From NCBI RefSeq assembly GCF_001612985.1, contig NZ_BDBM01000007.1, positions 241,402 through 305,401 of the forward strand: 64,000 bases of DNA. The letters run 5' to 3'. The notes under the pieces are model-generated. The model was given only the letters and a program-made list of their open reading frames with translations. It made no database searches and was not told the DNA's origin. This document shows, piece after piece, positions 41,251-49,650 of this stretch. This DNA is from Nocardia gamkensis NBRC 108242. Lineage in GTDB: Bacteria; Actinomycetota; Actinomycetes; Mycobacteriales; Mycobacteriaceae. A program made the translations under genes and the position numbers. Positions within the stretch are counted from its first letter, which is position 1. Each line of letters opens with the position of its first letter.

Positions 41251-42036
41251 ATGCCGAACATCGTCGTACTCATCAAGCAGGTTCCCGACACATGGTCGGA
41301 GCGCAAACTCACCGACGGTGACTACACGCTCGATCGCGAGGCCGCCGACGCCGTCCTCGACGAGATCAACGAGCGTGCCGTCGAAGAAGCGCTGCTGATC
41401 AAGGAAGCCCAGGGCGGTGAGGTCACCGTGCTGGCCGCCGGTCCCGACCGCGCCACCGAGGCCATCCGCAAGGCGCTGTCCATGGGCGCCGACAAGGCCA
41501 TCCACATCAACGACCCGGCCATCCACGGCTCCGACGCCGTGCAGACGGCGTGGGTGCTGGCCAGTGCGCTCGGCCAGGTCGAGGGTGTCGAGCTGGTCAT
41601 CGCGGGTAACGAGGCCACCGACGGTCGCGCGGGCGCCGTGCCCGCGATCATCGCCGAGTACCTCGGCCTCCCGCAGCTGACGCACCTGCGCAAGCTGACC
41701 GTCGACGGTGACAAGATCACCGGCGAGCGGGAGACCGACGACGGCGTGTTCAAGCTGGAGGCCACCCTCCCGGCCATCGTCAGCGTCACCGAGAAGATCA
41801 ACGAGCCGCGCTTCCCGTCCTTCAAGGGCATCATGGCCGCGAAGAAGAAGGAAGTGCAGACCTTCACGCTGGCCGACCTGGGCGTCGACCCGTCGACCGT
41901 GGGCGTCGCGAACGCGGGCTCCACCGTCACCGCGGCCACCCCGAAGCCTCCGCGCACCGCGGGCGAGAAGATCGCGGACGAGGGCGACGGCGGCAGCAAG
42001 ATCGCTCAGTACCTGATCGGCCAGAAGATCATCTGA
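41251..42036 (+). CDS. fixA: Electron transfer flavoprotein beta subunit
   Basis: A 261-residue EtfB/FixA subunit that binds AMP and forms the ETF dimer with FixB. The dimer passes electrons from acyl-CoA dehydrogenases to the membrane quinone pool. It has the start NIVVLIKQVPDTWSERKL, VTVLAAGP, GADKAIHI, and the family signature LVIAGNEATDGRAGAVP, followed by AAKKKEVQTFTLADLGV. A long gap separates AGGAGG from the ATG (13 bases), but a nearer GAAGACC may serve. fixB follows after 37 bases. Confidence 0.96.
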   Translation: MPNIVVLIKQVPDTWSERKLTDGDYTLDREAADAVLDEINERAVEEALLIKEAQGGEVTVLAAGPDRATEAIRKALSMGADKAIHINDPAIHGSDAVQTAWVLASALGQVEGVELVIAGNEATDGRAGAVPAIIAEYLGLPQLTHLRKLTVDGDKITGERETDDGVFKLEATLPAIVSVTEKINEPRFPSFKGIMAAKKKEVQTFTLADLGVDPSTVGVANAGSTVTAATPKPPRTAGEKIADEGDGGSKIAQYLIGQKII

Positions 42037-42073
42037 TCTCGGTAGCGCCTGCAGACTTCCTAGGAGAGAACAA

Positions 42074-43030
42074 ATGGCTGAAGTACTCGTGCTCGTCGAG
42101 CACGCCGAGGGTGCGATCAAGAAGGTCAGCACCGAACTGCTCACCGCGGCTCGCGCTCTCGGCGAGCCCGCCGCCGTCGTGCTCGGCACGGCGGGCACCG
42201 GCGAGAAGCTGGCCGACGCGCTGGCCGCCGCGGGCGCCGAGAAGATCTACATCGCCGAGTCCGACGATGTGGAGAACTACCTGGTGACCCCGAAGGTCGA
42301 CGTGCTGGCCGCGCTGACCGAGTCGGTCTCGCCCGCCGCCGTGATCGTCGCCGCCACCGCCGAGGGCAAGGAGGTGTCGGGTCGCCTGGCCGCCCGCATC
42401 GGCTCCGGCCTGCTGGTCGACGTCATCGACGTGAAGTCCGACGGCACCGCGGTGCACTCCATCTTCGGTGGCGCGTTCACCGTCGACGCCAAGGTGACCG
42501 GCGATGTTCCGGTGATCTCGGTCCGCCCGGGCGCCGTCGAGGCCTCGGCGCAGGCCGGTGCGGGCGAGAAGGTGACCGTCGAGGTGCCCGCGCAGGAAGA
42601 CGGCGTGGTCAAGGTGACCTCGCGGGAGCCGGTCGTGGCCGGTGACCGTCCGGAACTCACCGAGGCGGGCATCGTGGTCTCCGGTGGCCGCGGCGTCGGC
42701 TCCGCCGACAACTTCTCGGTCGTCGAGGCGCTGGCCGACTCGCTCGGCGCGGCCGTCGGCGCCTCGCGCGCCGCCGTCGACTCGGGCTACTACCCGGGCC
42801 AGTTCCAGGTCGGCCAGACCGGTAAGACGGTCTCGCCGCAGCTGTACATCGCCCTCGGCATCTCCGGCGCGATCCAGCACCGCGCGGGCATGCAGACCTC
42901 GAAGACCATCGTCGCGGTCAACAAGGACGAAGAGGCGCCGATCTTCGAGATCGCCGACTACGGCATCGTGGGCGACCTGTTCAACGTCGCGCCGCAGCTG
43001 ACCGAAGCGGTCAAGTCGCACAAGGGCTGA
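42074..43030 (+). CDS. fixB: Electron transfer flavoprotein alpha subunit
   Basis: A 318-residue EtfA/FixB subunit. The C-terminal FAD domain carries [36 protein letters not shown] and [16 protein letters not shown], all hallmark FAD-binding segments, ending [20 protein letters not shown]. It forms the flavoprotein with FixA, and the two genes are one transcription unit ending at a strong hairpin. Ribosome-binding site TAGGAGAG precedes the ATG. Confidence 0.97.
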   Translation: MAEVLVLVEHAEGAIKKVSTELLTAARALGEPAAVVLGTAGTGEKLADALAAAGAEKIYIAESDDVENYLVTPKVDVLAALTESVSPAAVIVAATAEGKEVSGRLAARIGSGLLVDVIDVKSDGTAVHSIFGGAFTVDAKVTGDVPVISVRPGAVEASAQAGAGEKVTVEVPAQEDGVVKVTSREPVVAGDRPELTEAGIVVSGGRGVGSADNFSVVEALADSLGAAVGASRAAVDSGYYPGQFQVGQTGKTVSPQLYIALGISGAIQHRAGMQTSKTIVAVNKDEEAPIFEIADYGIVGDLFNVAPQLTEAVKSHKG

Positions 43031-43047
43031 CACCCTTCGAGCGTTCG

Positions 43048-43081
43048 AAAGTGGCCCCGACCGGACGGTCGGGGCCACTTT
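43048..43081 (+). terminator. Intrinsic terminator after fixB
   Basis: A 15-bp perfect stem (43048-43062 with 43067-43081) around GGAC, continuing into TTTTT. A classical rho-independent terminator of the fixAB operon. Confidence 0.92.
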
Positions 43082-43170
43082 TTCGTTCTCACCTCTGAAT
43101 AGCCCAGCAGGCAACGATTTCGAGCTACTGTCGGCGAGCGTTGCCGCACGGGATTGGGACGAGGGGGGCG

Positions 43171-43563
43171 ATGAGCGACGTCGTGGACAGCGGCGGCCTT
43201 CAGGTGGCGACCGGCATGGACGGCGGTCTGCCGATCAATACGCGGCAGGACACCCTTCTGAAGGTCGCTTCGATGTTATCGCCACCGGTGGTGTCCCAGT
43301 ACCTGGCCAACCACGACTGGCAACTCGAATACCGCGATCAAGACGTCAAAGAAATCTGGCGACTTCCGGGCGAGGACGGCCTGCTAGGCCGAATCATGCT
43401 GCCCTTGGCCACCGACTATGTCGATTTCCCTCGCCGCTTTCGTGAGACGCTCCAAGCCCTGGCCACCATTTACGACTGTGACCTCACGCAACTGGTCGAA
43501 CGAATCGCCATCGCGTGGCCGACGTGTTGTTCGTGCGCATCGACCAGGAAACCGGAGAACTGA
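43171..43563 (+). CDS. Hypothetical protein, probably a frameshifted fragment
   Basis: A 130-residue reading with GAGGGGG before the ATG. The sequence is natural-looking (HDWQLEYRDQDVKEIW, RIMLPLATDYVDFPRRF, TIYDCDLTQLVERIA) up to about residue 115, then turns into unlikely Trp/Cys-rich residues. At that point the +1 frame continues sensibly as VADVLFVRIDQETGELTPG to a stop at 43631. A single-base deletion near 43513 is the simplest reading. I recall longer actinobacterial hypothetical proteins of this type (300 residues or more), so it is probably also truncated. Function unknown. Confidence 0.6.
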   Translation: MSDVVDSGGLQVATGMDGGLPINTRQDTLLKVASMLSPPVVSQYLANHDWQLEYRDQDVKEIWRLPGEDGLLGRIMLPLATDYVDFPRRFRETLQALATIYDCDLTQLVERIAIAWPTCCSCASTRKPEN

Positions 43564-43801
43564 CGCCGGGGTGCGAGCGACTCCGCCGAGGCGCTGGTCG
43601 GTTCGAACCGTTGCGGTCGATGAGCATGTAGAGGCGCTGATCTTCGAGTACTTGGTTCGTTGTGCTCGGTCGGAAGAGGTCGGCGCGAAATTGGTGCGAA
43701 GTCTCGAGGCCAGGTGAGCGAGAATCGTGACCGATGCGAAAGAAATTACGGTGCAGGTGATTTGGCGTCGGAGATGCAGGTGGCGGACTTACACTCGCCC
43801 G

Positions 43802-44857
43802 GTGAGCATCCCCACGGAACCGATCGGTAGCATCCCTCGACCTCACGACCTCCTGGCCGCCATGGCCGATGATTCCGGCGACGCCGCCGCGCTCGCCGAA
43901 CTTCAGCGCGGCGCGGTCGCCGAGACCATCCGGAAGCTGGAGGAACTCGGCTCTCCCGTCGTCACCGACGGTGAGCAATCCAAGCCGAGCTTCGCCACCT
44001 ATCCGCTCGCCGGGCTGGACAACCTGGCCCCGGACGGGGCGATCATCCCGTTCGCCGACGGGCACCAGCGGCAGTTGCCCCGGCTGACCACAGGCCCGTT
44101 CCATTACGCCGCGCACGCGGCGGACTATCTGCGCGCCGCACAGCAGCACGCCACCGTTCCGGTGAAGCAGGCCGTCATCGCGCCGTCGGCGCTGAGCCTG
44201 CTGTATCCGGCCGAGGGTATCGAGGGTTATCCGCGCGAGCAGTTCCTCGCCGATCTCGCCGACGCGGCCGAGGCCGACATCCGCGGCTGTCTGGAGGCGG
44301 GGGCGTACCTGGTGCAGCTCGACTTCACCGAAGGGCGGCTCTCGCTGAAGCTGGATCCCAGCGGCGGCGTGCTCGACCAGTTCATCGAGCTGAACAACAC
44401 GGTGCTCGAACGGTTCTCGGACGAGGAGCGGGCCAGGATCGGCGTGCACACCTGCCCTGGCGGCGACCAGGACTCCACGCACAGCCTGGACGTGGACTAC
44501 GTCCAATTGCTGCCGAAGCTGCTGCAACTGCGAGTGGGCGCGTTCTATCTCCAGTTCGCCAGCGAGCCCGACCCGGAGAAGGTGCTGGCCGTGGTCGCCG
44601 AACACCTGCCGGCCACGGCGCGCGTGTTCATCGGCGTCACCGACCCGATCGATCCGCGCGTCGAGACACCCGAACAGGTGCGTGACCGCGTGCTGCTCGC
44701 CGCTCGCTTCCTGCCCGTCGATCGGTTGGGCACCTGCGACGACTGCGGTTTCTCGCCATTCGCCGACGACACCTCCACCTCACGGGAGACGGCGTTCGCC
44801 AAGATCCGCGCGCGCATCGAGGGCACGGCGCTGGCATCGACGGAATTGGGTGTCTGA
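43802..44857 (+). CDS. MetE-like (cobalamin-independent methionine synthase family) protein
   Basis: A 351-residue protein similar to the C-terminal catalytic barrel of MetE. It has IGSIPRPHDLL, GSPVVTDGEQSKPSF, a QLDFTEGRLSLKLDP segment, a HTCPGGD zinc-ligand region, and a late CDDCGFSPF segment supplying the final Cys. It lacks the N-terminal MetE half, as do many stand-alone members that act on unknown thiols or corrinoid-linked methyl groups. TACACT ends six bases before GTG 43802 with no ribosome-binding site, indicating a leaderless message. The longer frame from 43727 is unlikely. Confidence 0.85.
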   Translation: MSIPTEPIGSIPRPHDLLAAMADDSGDAAALAELQRGAVAETIRKLEELGSPVVTDGEQSKPSFATYPLAGLDNLAPDGAIIPFADGHQRQLPRLTTGPFHYAAHAADYLRAAQQHATVPVKQAVIAPSALSLLYPAEGIEGYPREQFLADLADAAEADIRGCLEAGAYLVQLDFTEGRLSLKLDPSGGVLDQFIELNNTVLERFSDEERARIGVHTCPGGDQDSTHSLDVDYVQLLPKLLQLRVGAFYLQFASEPDPEKVLAVVAEHLPATARVFIGVTDPIDPRVETPEQVRDRVLLAARFLPVDRLGTCDDCGFSPFADDTSTSRETAFAKIRARIEGTALASTELGV

Positions 44858-44944
44858 GCGCAGCGAGACGGGATCGACCGGGCCCGCTCTAGGTTGTAGT
44901 GGCCAGGAGCGGGCCGTTCGACTCGGCTGGGTTGCGAATTGCGG

Positions 44945-45040
44945 TCAGGCGGTGCGGTTGAATTCGCCCCTTCCGGTCTGTGGTGAAGGCATTCCACTCA
45001 CCTGGTGTGTGTGGGTCCTCGTCCGGCTCGACCAAGGTCT
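44945..45040 (-). pseudogene. Remnant of a DUF397 gene (C-terminal end)
   Basis: On the minus strand DPHTPGEWNAFTT is followed, after a one-base frame change, by GRGEFNRTA and a stop. This matches the usual DUF397 ending (TPxxWxAF...GEF) and resembles the intact DUF397 protein encoded 1 kb downstream. The rest of the gene is missing. It looks like a decayed copy. Confidence 0.45.
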
Positions 45041-45069
45041 TGCCTGCTGCGCGCCGTCACGCTCGTGCT

Positions 45070-45744
45070 CTACTCCTGCCAGATCGTGAGATTGAACGTC
45101 GCGGTCGGATCATCGCCTTCGGCAGTCTTCGTGAACGTAGCGGCAGCCACGACACCGTTGCCGGTGATGCACACGACGTAATTCTTTCTGGGACCGAATA
45201 CCTCTTTGGTGAACCTGGTGTTCTTCTTGCAGGCATCGAACGTTGCGGGGGGCGAGTCCAGCCTCGCAAGTTTCAACGGGGCTTCGGTGGAGAAAGTCAG
45301 GTAGCGCATCTCGACGCCGATACCGTAATCAGTTGTAGGAACGGGGCATTCGGATAGCCTGCCGATCGGCAGACGGTAGCCATGTGCGATGTCGATAGCA
45401 CAATTGTCGACCAGCATCGTGCCGGCTGGGACGTTCGAAGCTGATGCCGTCATCGATGCTTGTGAAGAGATCGCCGGCGTCGTCGGTGCGGAAGCGATCG
45501 CGGAGGTGGACGTCGCGGGTGGAGCCGACACAGGTGCTGTCGCGCGCCCCACGAACACACCGGCTCCGGTCAAGGCGACGATGAGGCCGGAGATCGCGGT
45601 GATCCAAGCTGGACCGATCTCGTGGAGTCGAGCACGACGACTATGCACGGGTTCAGGTGTCGGCGGCCCCTCTTGCCGTGATGGTGGTCGCTGTTCAGGA
45701 TGATTCACACGGGAGCCCCCCGTGGGCGGATGCTGCTCGCTCAC
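45070..45744 (-). CDS. Hypothetical single-pass membrane protein
   Basis: A 224-residue protein. A Pro-rich, hydrophilic N-terminus (1-45) is followed by one membrane helix (about 47-67, ITAISGLIVALTGAGVFVG), a Ser/Thr/Ala-rich linker (70-105) and an extracytoplasmic domain with three cysteines (about 110-224). The topology suggests a type II envelope protein with a folded outer domain. No family recognised. It lies in the accessory block between two DUF397 loci. Confidence 0.72.
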   Translation of the reverse strand: MSEQHPPTGGSRVNHPEQRPPSRQEGPPTPEPVHSRRARLHEIGPAWITAISGLIVALTGAGVFVGRATAPVSAPPATSTSAIASAPTTPAISSQASMTASASNVPAGTMLVDNCAIDIAHGYRLPIGRLSECPVPTTDYGIGVEMRYLTFSTEAPLKLARLDSPPATFDACKKNTRFTKEVFGPRKNYVVCITGNGVVAAATFTKTAEGDDPTATFNLTIWQE

Positions 45745-45982
45745 CCCACAGAGTCTATGAGCACGGCAACATCAGTGTCATGAAATGTGTTGACACAGAG
45801 TTCGACTCGTCGAATTAGATCAGGATAACCGTGCGCATGGTGGGCGGCGAAGCTGAGGTTTCACCTTCGTTCTCGAAGGGCTCTGAGCATGGTCCGATAG
45901 GCGGTCGGCGGTTCCGGCGGACGCATGCGGACCGGCCCCGCTCCCGGCCCTGTGGTTGGCGGGATGGGGGCCGGTCGTTCGG

Positions 45983-46198
45983 TTATGCGGTCAGGGGGCG
46001 GTTGAATCCTCCATCCTGCACGCTAGTGGTGAAGGCGTCCCACACTCGTGGTGCGAACACCAATGCCGGGCCGGTCGGGTTCTTGCTGTCCCGGACGCCG
46101 ATCATGCCGCCGCCCAGCCATGCCACTTCGACGCACTGCGAACCGCTGGCGCTGCGGCTGCTCTTGAACCAGTTCGCCTCGGATAGGTCACCGTTCAC
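45983..46198 (-). CDS. DUF397 domain protein
   Basis: A 71-residue protein with the full DUF397 pattern: WFKSSRSASGSQCVEVA, GVRDSKNP, and W-x-AF near the end. Such genes normally follow an XRE-type regulator with a DUF5753 domain and are thought to act with it, toxin-antitoxin-like or in development. Here the GTG start overlaps a TGA (GTGA) in a second frame, and the partner upstream is a broken remnant, so this member appears orphaned. In its own frame it is open into the remnant, which produces an artificial longer reading. Confidence 0.78.
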   Translation of the reverse strand: MNGDLSEANWFKSSRSASGSQCVEVAWLGGGMIGVRDSKNPTGPALVFAPRVWDAFTTSVQDGGFNRPLTA

Positions 46199-46600
46199 CG
46201 CTCGTAACTCCTTGCCCCGCCGGAGCAGGTCTCGCGATTCCACTTCACCCAGGCACTTGTCCCCGATGACCGAGGCGAGCTCGCTATAGAGCCGAATCTC
46301 CTCGGCTTTCTCCAGGTATACATCCTGCGCTGGGCCTCCCTCCAGGTAAACGATCGGCGGCTCGACCGGCACACCTCTGGTGTTCGAGTCGAACTCCATG
46401 ATGATGAACAGGCCGTGCGGCATCCCCCAAGCCATCCCGGCGCTGAAGGGATGGATCCGCAGTAGTGACGTTGGGTAGCTTCGAAATCTCGGCCATGTGC
46501 CGGTGCTGGACCGACATGATCTTCGGCCCTCCGACCAGCCACGCATAGGAGGCAGCCACCGAATGCCGTAGGACTGATACGAACCGAGATATCCGGACCG
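46195..46600 (-). pseudogene. Truncated, frameshifted DUF5753 regulator
   Basis: Segments typical of the DUF5753 part of XRE regulators occur in two frames: WLVGGPKIMSVQHRHMAEI and SKLPNVT in one, and FSAGMAWGMPHGLFIIMEF with VYLEGGPAQDVYLEKAEEI in another. The break is near 46460. The helix-turn-helix N-terminal half is absent, cut off by the oppositely oriented gene beginning near 46560. It was presumably once the regulator paired with the adjacent DUF397 gene. Confidence 0.68.
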
Positions 46601-46645
46601 CACGCCCCACGGCACGCGCTCGAAATACGCCGCCACGCCGAGCAG

Positions 46646-47203
46646 TTGGGCTACCACTACCTCTACACCGTCCGGCCCCCGGAAAGCGAAGTCGACCCGG
46701 TCGGATACGCGCTGGCCATCGCGGTCGGCGTGCACGCCGCCGCCCTCGTCGTCCACGACCTGACCACCGTGGACAACACCCCCGCCCGAGTCTGCGAGAC
46801 CTGCGACCTCGAGACGGTGTGCCCCGCCGTGACGTGGGCACGCGCGCAGCCCGGTGCGGTCGGTCCCGGCCACGCCCATCCTGACCATCCGCTCACCATC
46901 ACCGAAGCGCATCGAATAATGCAGCAGCACCGAGGATGTCGCGCAGCCACTTGCCCGCGAAAGGCGTCGGCGCTCAGCTGTCTGGTGCGGGCGGGCAAGC
47001 TCGTTCCACCGGTCTCCAGCCCGCGCGAACGCGCCGCCGCCCGTGGCCTGGCGTTCGATCCGCCCGCCCGTTCACTGCCTATATCGCCTGGCCCCGATAT
47101 GGAAACACTCCTGAATGTGCTCGACGCGCTCAGCGCCTCCCTCGCGGACTCCCACGGCTCGGCCTCCCGTATGTCCGACGTCACGCGAAGCGAGCGGGAC
47201 TGA
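46646..47203 (+). CDS. Resolvase-like N-terminal hypothetical protein
   Basis: A 185-residue reading beginning LGYHYLYTVRPP. The coding pattern clearly extends upstream in the same frame to about 46566 (VGLIRTEISG, HALEIRRHAEQ), like the start of serine-resolvase-type folds. However, the only ATG with a strong AGGAGG site (46563) is one base out of frame. The rest has a C-x2-C-x5-C cluster (CETCDLETVC) and GCRAATCPRKASALSCLVRAGKL. It is possibly a Nocardia-type conserved hypothetical. TTG at 46646 is the conservative start. Confidence 0.6.
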   Translation: MGYHYLYTVRPPESEVDPVGYALAIAVGVHAAALVVHDLTTVDNTPARVCETCDLETVCPAVTWARAQPGAVGPGHAHPDHPLTITEAHRIMQQHRGCRAATCPRKASALSCLVRAGKLVPPVSSPRERAAARGLAFDPPARSLPISPGPDMETLLNVLDALSASLADSHGSASRMSDVTRSERD

Positions 47204-47209
47204 TGTGGA

Positions 47210-47470
47210 ATGCACGAGATCCATCACACCGAAGTCGGAGGCTTTCAGGCGATCTGGCGGCTGGAAGGCCATCGGATCGCGATCATGATCGTGCGGGGAG
47301 CGTCCGACGTGACGCCGATCGCCTCCTACGGCCCGGATTCCTACCCCGACCTCGCGCAAGTGCGGGAACTGCTGCCGAAAATGACCGCGCTGTGGGATGC
47401 GGTACGCCACGACTTCTGGTCACGGCTGCTCCCGCGCCATCGGCCTTCCTCGACCACCGAATCGATCTGA
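47210..47470 (+). CDS. Small hypothetical protein
   Basis: An 86-residue protein seven bases downstream of the previous gene and probably cotranscribed. It has a beta-rich start (FQAIWRLEGHRIAIMIVRG) and a helical end (DLAQVRELLPKMTALWDAV). No family recognised. The pair with the upstream cysteine-containing protein may be a unit. Confidence 0.6.
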   Translation: MHEIHHTEVGGFQAIWRLEGHRIAIMIVRGASDVTPIASYGPDSYPDLAQVRELLPKMTALWDAVRHDFWSRLLPRHRPSSTTESI

Positions 47471-47604
47471 AAACGGAAGAAAACGGATCTGGAGATCTAT
47501 TGCCCGCTTACCGGTATAGGGGCCTTACTGAATAGGGCCAGGATCAAGCGAGTTCGCCGCCCTGGCGCAGCGGAACTACTTCCGCCGGGTCGAGGAGGCG
47601 CGCT

Positions 47605-48534
47605 ATGTCCACCACTACTTCCCGGTCCTCGGCTCCGACTCTGATCTCGGCGAGCCCGGATTCGGGGCCGAACATCGGTGGAACCACGGTTGTTCTCGCC
47701 GGGACGAATCTGAGCGGAGCTACGGCGGTCGAATTCGGAACCATTCCGGCGACCTCGTTCACGATCGAGTCCGCAACACAGATCACGGCGGTCTCTCCTG
47801 CGGCAAGGGGAGCTGTGCACATCACCGTCACCACGCCGAGCGGGTTGAGTAACGGCATCTCGTTCACATATGTCGGCACGCCTGCGCCGACCGGGGTGAA
47901 TTTCGGTCCGGGGTCGTCGATCACGTCCGATGGCGGACCACCGCGCGGAAGCTGGGGGACCGTAGGAGCTGTCGGATATGACGAACTCGGCAATCTGGTG
48001 GCTCTCACGGCAGGGCACATGATGACTCGGAACACCAGAGCTCAGGAGGTGTTCCTCACGGGGCATCGCGGACTGGGCCCGATCGGGTACTACGCCACCT
48101 GGCCGACGAATTGGCCCGGCTTTCCGTCGATGCGGTTTCCGGCCGACTCGTCCAAGGACTACGCGGTCATCAAGCTGGACGAAACGAAGATCAAGCCGGT
48201 CAACACGACGCCGAACGGGACCGTGATCTGCCGGATCGGCGCGCATCCGGTTCCGCTCTCGGACATCATGTGCAAGTACGGCCAGGTGTCCGGAACGACA
48301 TGTGGTCTCGTGATCGAGTACGAGAACAACGTCATCAGTTCATGGGCCGCGGTCATTCCGGGCGACAGCGGTGGACCGGTGACCACACGCAGTGGTCTGG
48401 TCGGAATCACCTCCGCGATCAATCCGCTCGAGCCGTGGGCACCGTTCCGGTTCACCGGTATTCACGGAGTTCTCGACGACATCGCAGCGCAAGGACCGAA
48501 CACGATCGGAATCGGGTTCACTCCGCTTCCCTGA
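47605..48534 (+). CDS. IPT/TIG-domain trypsin-like protease fusion
   Basis: A 309-residue protein. Residues 10-88 form an IPT/TIG immunoglobulin-like domain (SPDSGPNIGGTTVVLAGTNL, PSGLSNGISFTYV). Residues 100-305 look like a trypsin-fold protease with LTAGHMM (His), SSKDYAVIKL (Asp) and IPGDSGGPV (catalytic Ser). No signal peptide or membrane segment is visible, which is odd because both halves are usually extracytoplasmic. GAGGAGG lies six bases before the ATG. It could act inside the cell or leave by a leaderless secretion route. Confidence 0.82.
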   Translation: MSTTTSRSSAPTLISASPDSGPNIGGTTVVLAGTNLSGATAVEFGTIPATSFTIESATQITAVSPAARGAVHITVTTPSGLSNGISFTYVGTPAPTGVNFGPGSSITSDGGPPRGSWGTVGAVGYDELGNLVALTAGHMMTRNTRAQEVFLTGHRGLGPIGYYATWPTNWPGFPSMRFPADSSKDYAVIKLDETKIKPVNTTPNGTVICRIGAHPVPLSDIMCKYGQVSGTTCGLVIEYENNVISSWAAVIPGDSGGPVTTRSGLVGITSAINPLEPWAPFRFTGIHGVLDDIAAQGPNTIGIGFTPLP

Positions 48535-48680
48535 TCGACGGTGTCGAGCACGCCGCCCCGCTCGATCGACTCGGCAGCGATCGTCGCTGTGGACGATGTC
48601 GCGAGTTCCGTGACCGGAGCCGTGACCGCCCGCAGCCGACGGCTCGCGGCGATGAACGGCCCGCTGACGACTGACTGTGC

Positions 48681-49538
48681 TCAACAGCGGTGCAGCGCCA
48701 AGAGCAGGGTGTCCAGGATCGGTGATCGCCTGGCGTCGGAACGCAGTACCGCCGAGACCGGGATACGCAACTTGGATTCGGCCAGCCGCAGCACCACCAG
48801 TCCCTCGGTGGTGCTCTCGGCGTACAGGACCGTCCACGCGTCGGGCCGGTTGATCAACTCCATCGTCGCCGTGTGATCGGGCGGGATCGGCGGTCCGAAC
48901 GTGGGGCCGGTGGGCAGTTCGGCGAAGGCGTTGCGGATCACGGTGTGCAGCAGGACCTGTTCCTGCTCCGGCGGAAGAAGTAGCGGATACGAACTCAGGT
49001 CCGCCAGGGTCACCGTGTCTCTGGTCGCCAGCGGATGTGCGCTGGAAGTGGCGATCACCAGGTCCTCGACCCAGAGCTGCTCCACCACGAGGCCCGGCTG
49101 GTCGACGCGGCCGCGAATGAGCGCCAGATCACAGTCCCCGTCGGCCACCGCGGTGATGCGCTGACGGAAGGGTTTGATCACGAACTCGATCTCCGCCTCC
49201 GGATGCGCGGCGCGCGCTCCCGCGATGGCCGACAGCGAGCGGGTGGCGAAGGACATGTTCGCGGCCAGCCGGATGCGCGGCCCCACCGTCCGCACGGCGG
49301 CCCGGATCGCCGATTCCAGGCTCAGCATTTGTTTCGCCAGGGGAAGTAGCCGGGCGGTCGCGTCGGTGGGGACGACCGACCGGGTCGAGCGCTCGAACAG
49401 TTGCACGCCGAGGTCGCGCTCGAGCCGGGAGATCTGGTGGCTGATCGCCGACTGCGAGATGAAGCACCGCGCCGCGGCGCCGCTGAAGCTGAGCTCCTCG
49501 CACACCGCGACGAAGTAGGTGAGCTGCCGAAGTTCCAC
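48681..49538 (-). CDS. LysR-family transcriptional regulator
   Basis: A 285-residue LysR regulator. The N-terminal winged helix-turn-helix (MELRQLTYFVAVCEELSFSG, SQSAISHQISRLERDLGVQLFER) is followed by a two-lobed effector domain. It is divergent from the NADH dehydrogenase gene and probably controls it through the AT-rich intergenic region. The inducer is unknown. Confidence 0.93.
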   Translation of the reverse strand: MELRQLTYFVAVCEELSFSGAAARCFISQSAISHQISRLERDLGVQLFERSTRSVVPTDATARLLPLAKQMLSLESAIRAAVRTVGPRIRLAANMSFATRSLSAIAGARAAHPEAEIEFVIKPFRQRITAVADGDCDLALIRGRVDQPGLVVEQLWVEDLVIATSSAHPLATRDTVTLADLSSYPLLLPPEQEQVLLHTVIRNAFAELPTGPTFGPPIPPDHTATMELINRPDAWTVLYAESTTEGLVVLRLAESKLRIPVSAVLRSDARRSPILDTLLLALHRC

Positions 49539-49564
49539 AGCGACCTCCTATTAATTACGAATCG

Positions 49565-49579
49565 AGATAAGACTCATCT
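49565..49579. promoter_or_regulatory. Candidate LysR-type operator
   Basis: AGAT-N7-ATCT lies in the 112-base divergent region between the LysR gene and the NADH dehydrogenase gene, in unusually AT-rich sequence. It fits the short interrupted dyad expected for LysR regulators and would allow both autoregulation and control of the neighbour. Confidence 0.4.
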
Positions 49580-49650
49580 AAATTATGCGCCCACACACCT
49601 GAAATATCCGTCCTCCGGATCGCGGTTGGTAATGAGAGAAGGAGGCTGTC

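Noticed and set aside
45983..46930. One 315-residue fusion of a regulator remnant and DUF397
   Set aside because: Produced by a frameshifted pseudogene running into the DUF397 frame. The N-terminal third is antisense to the oppositely oriented gene.
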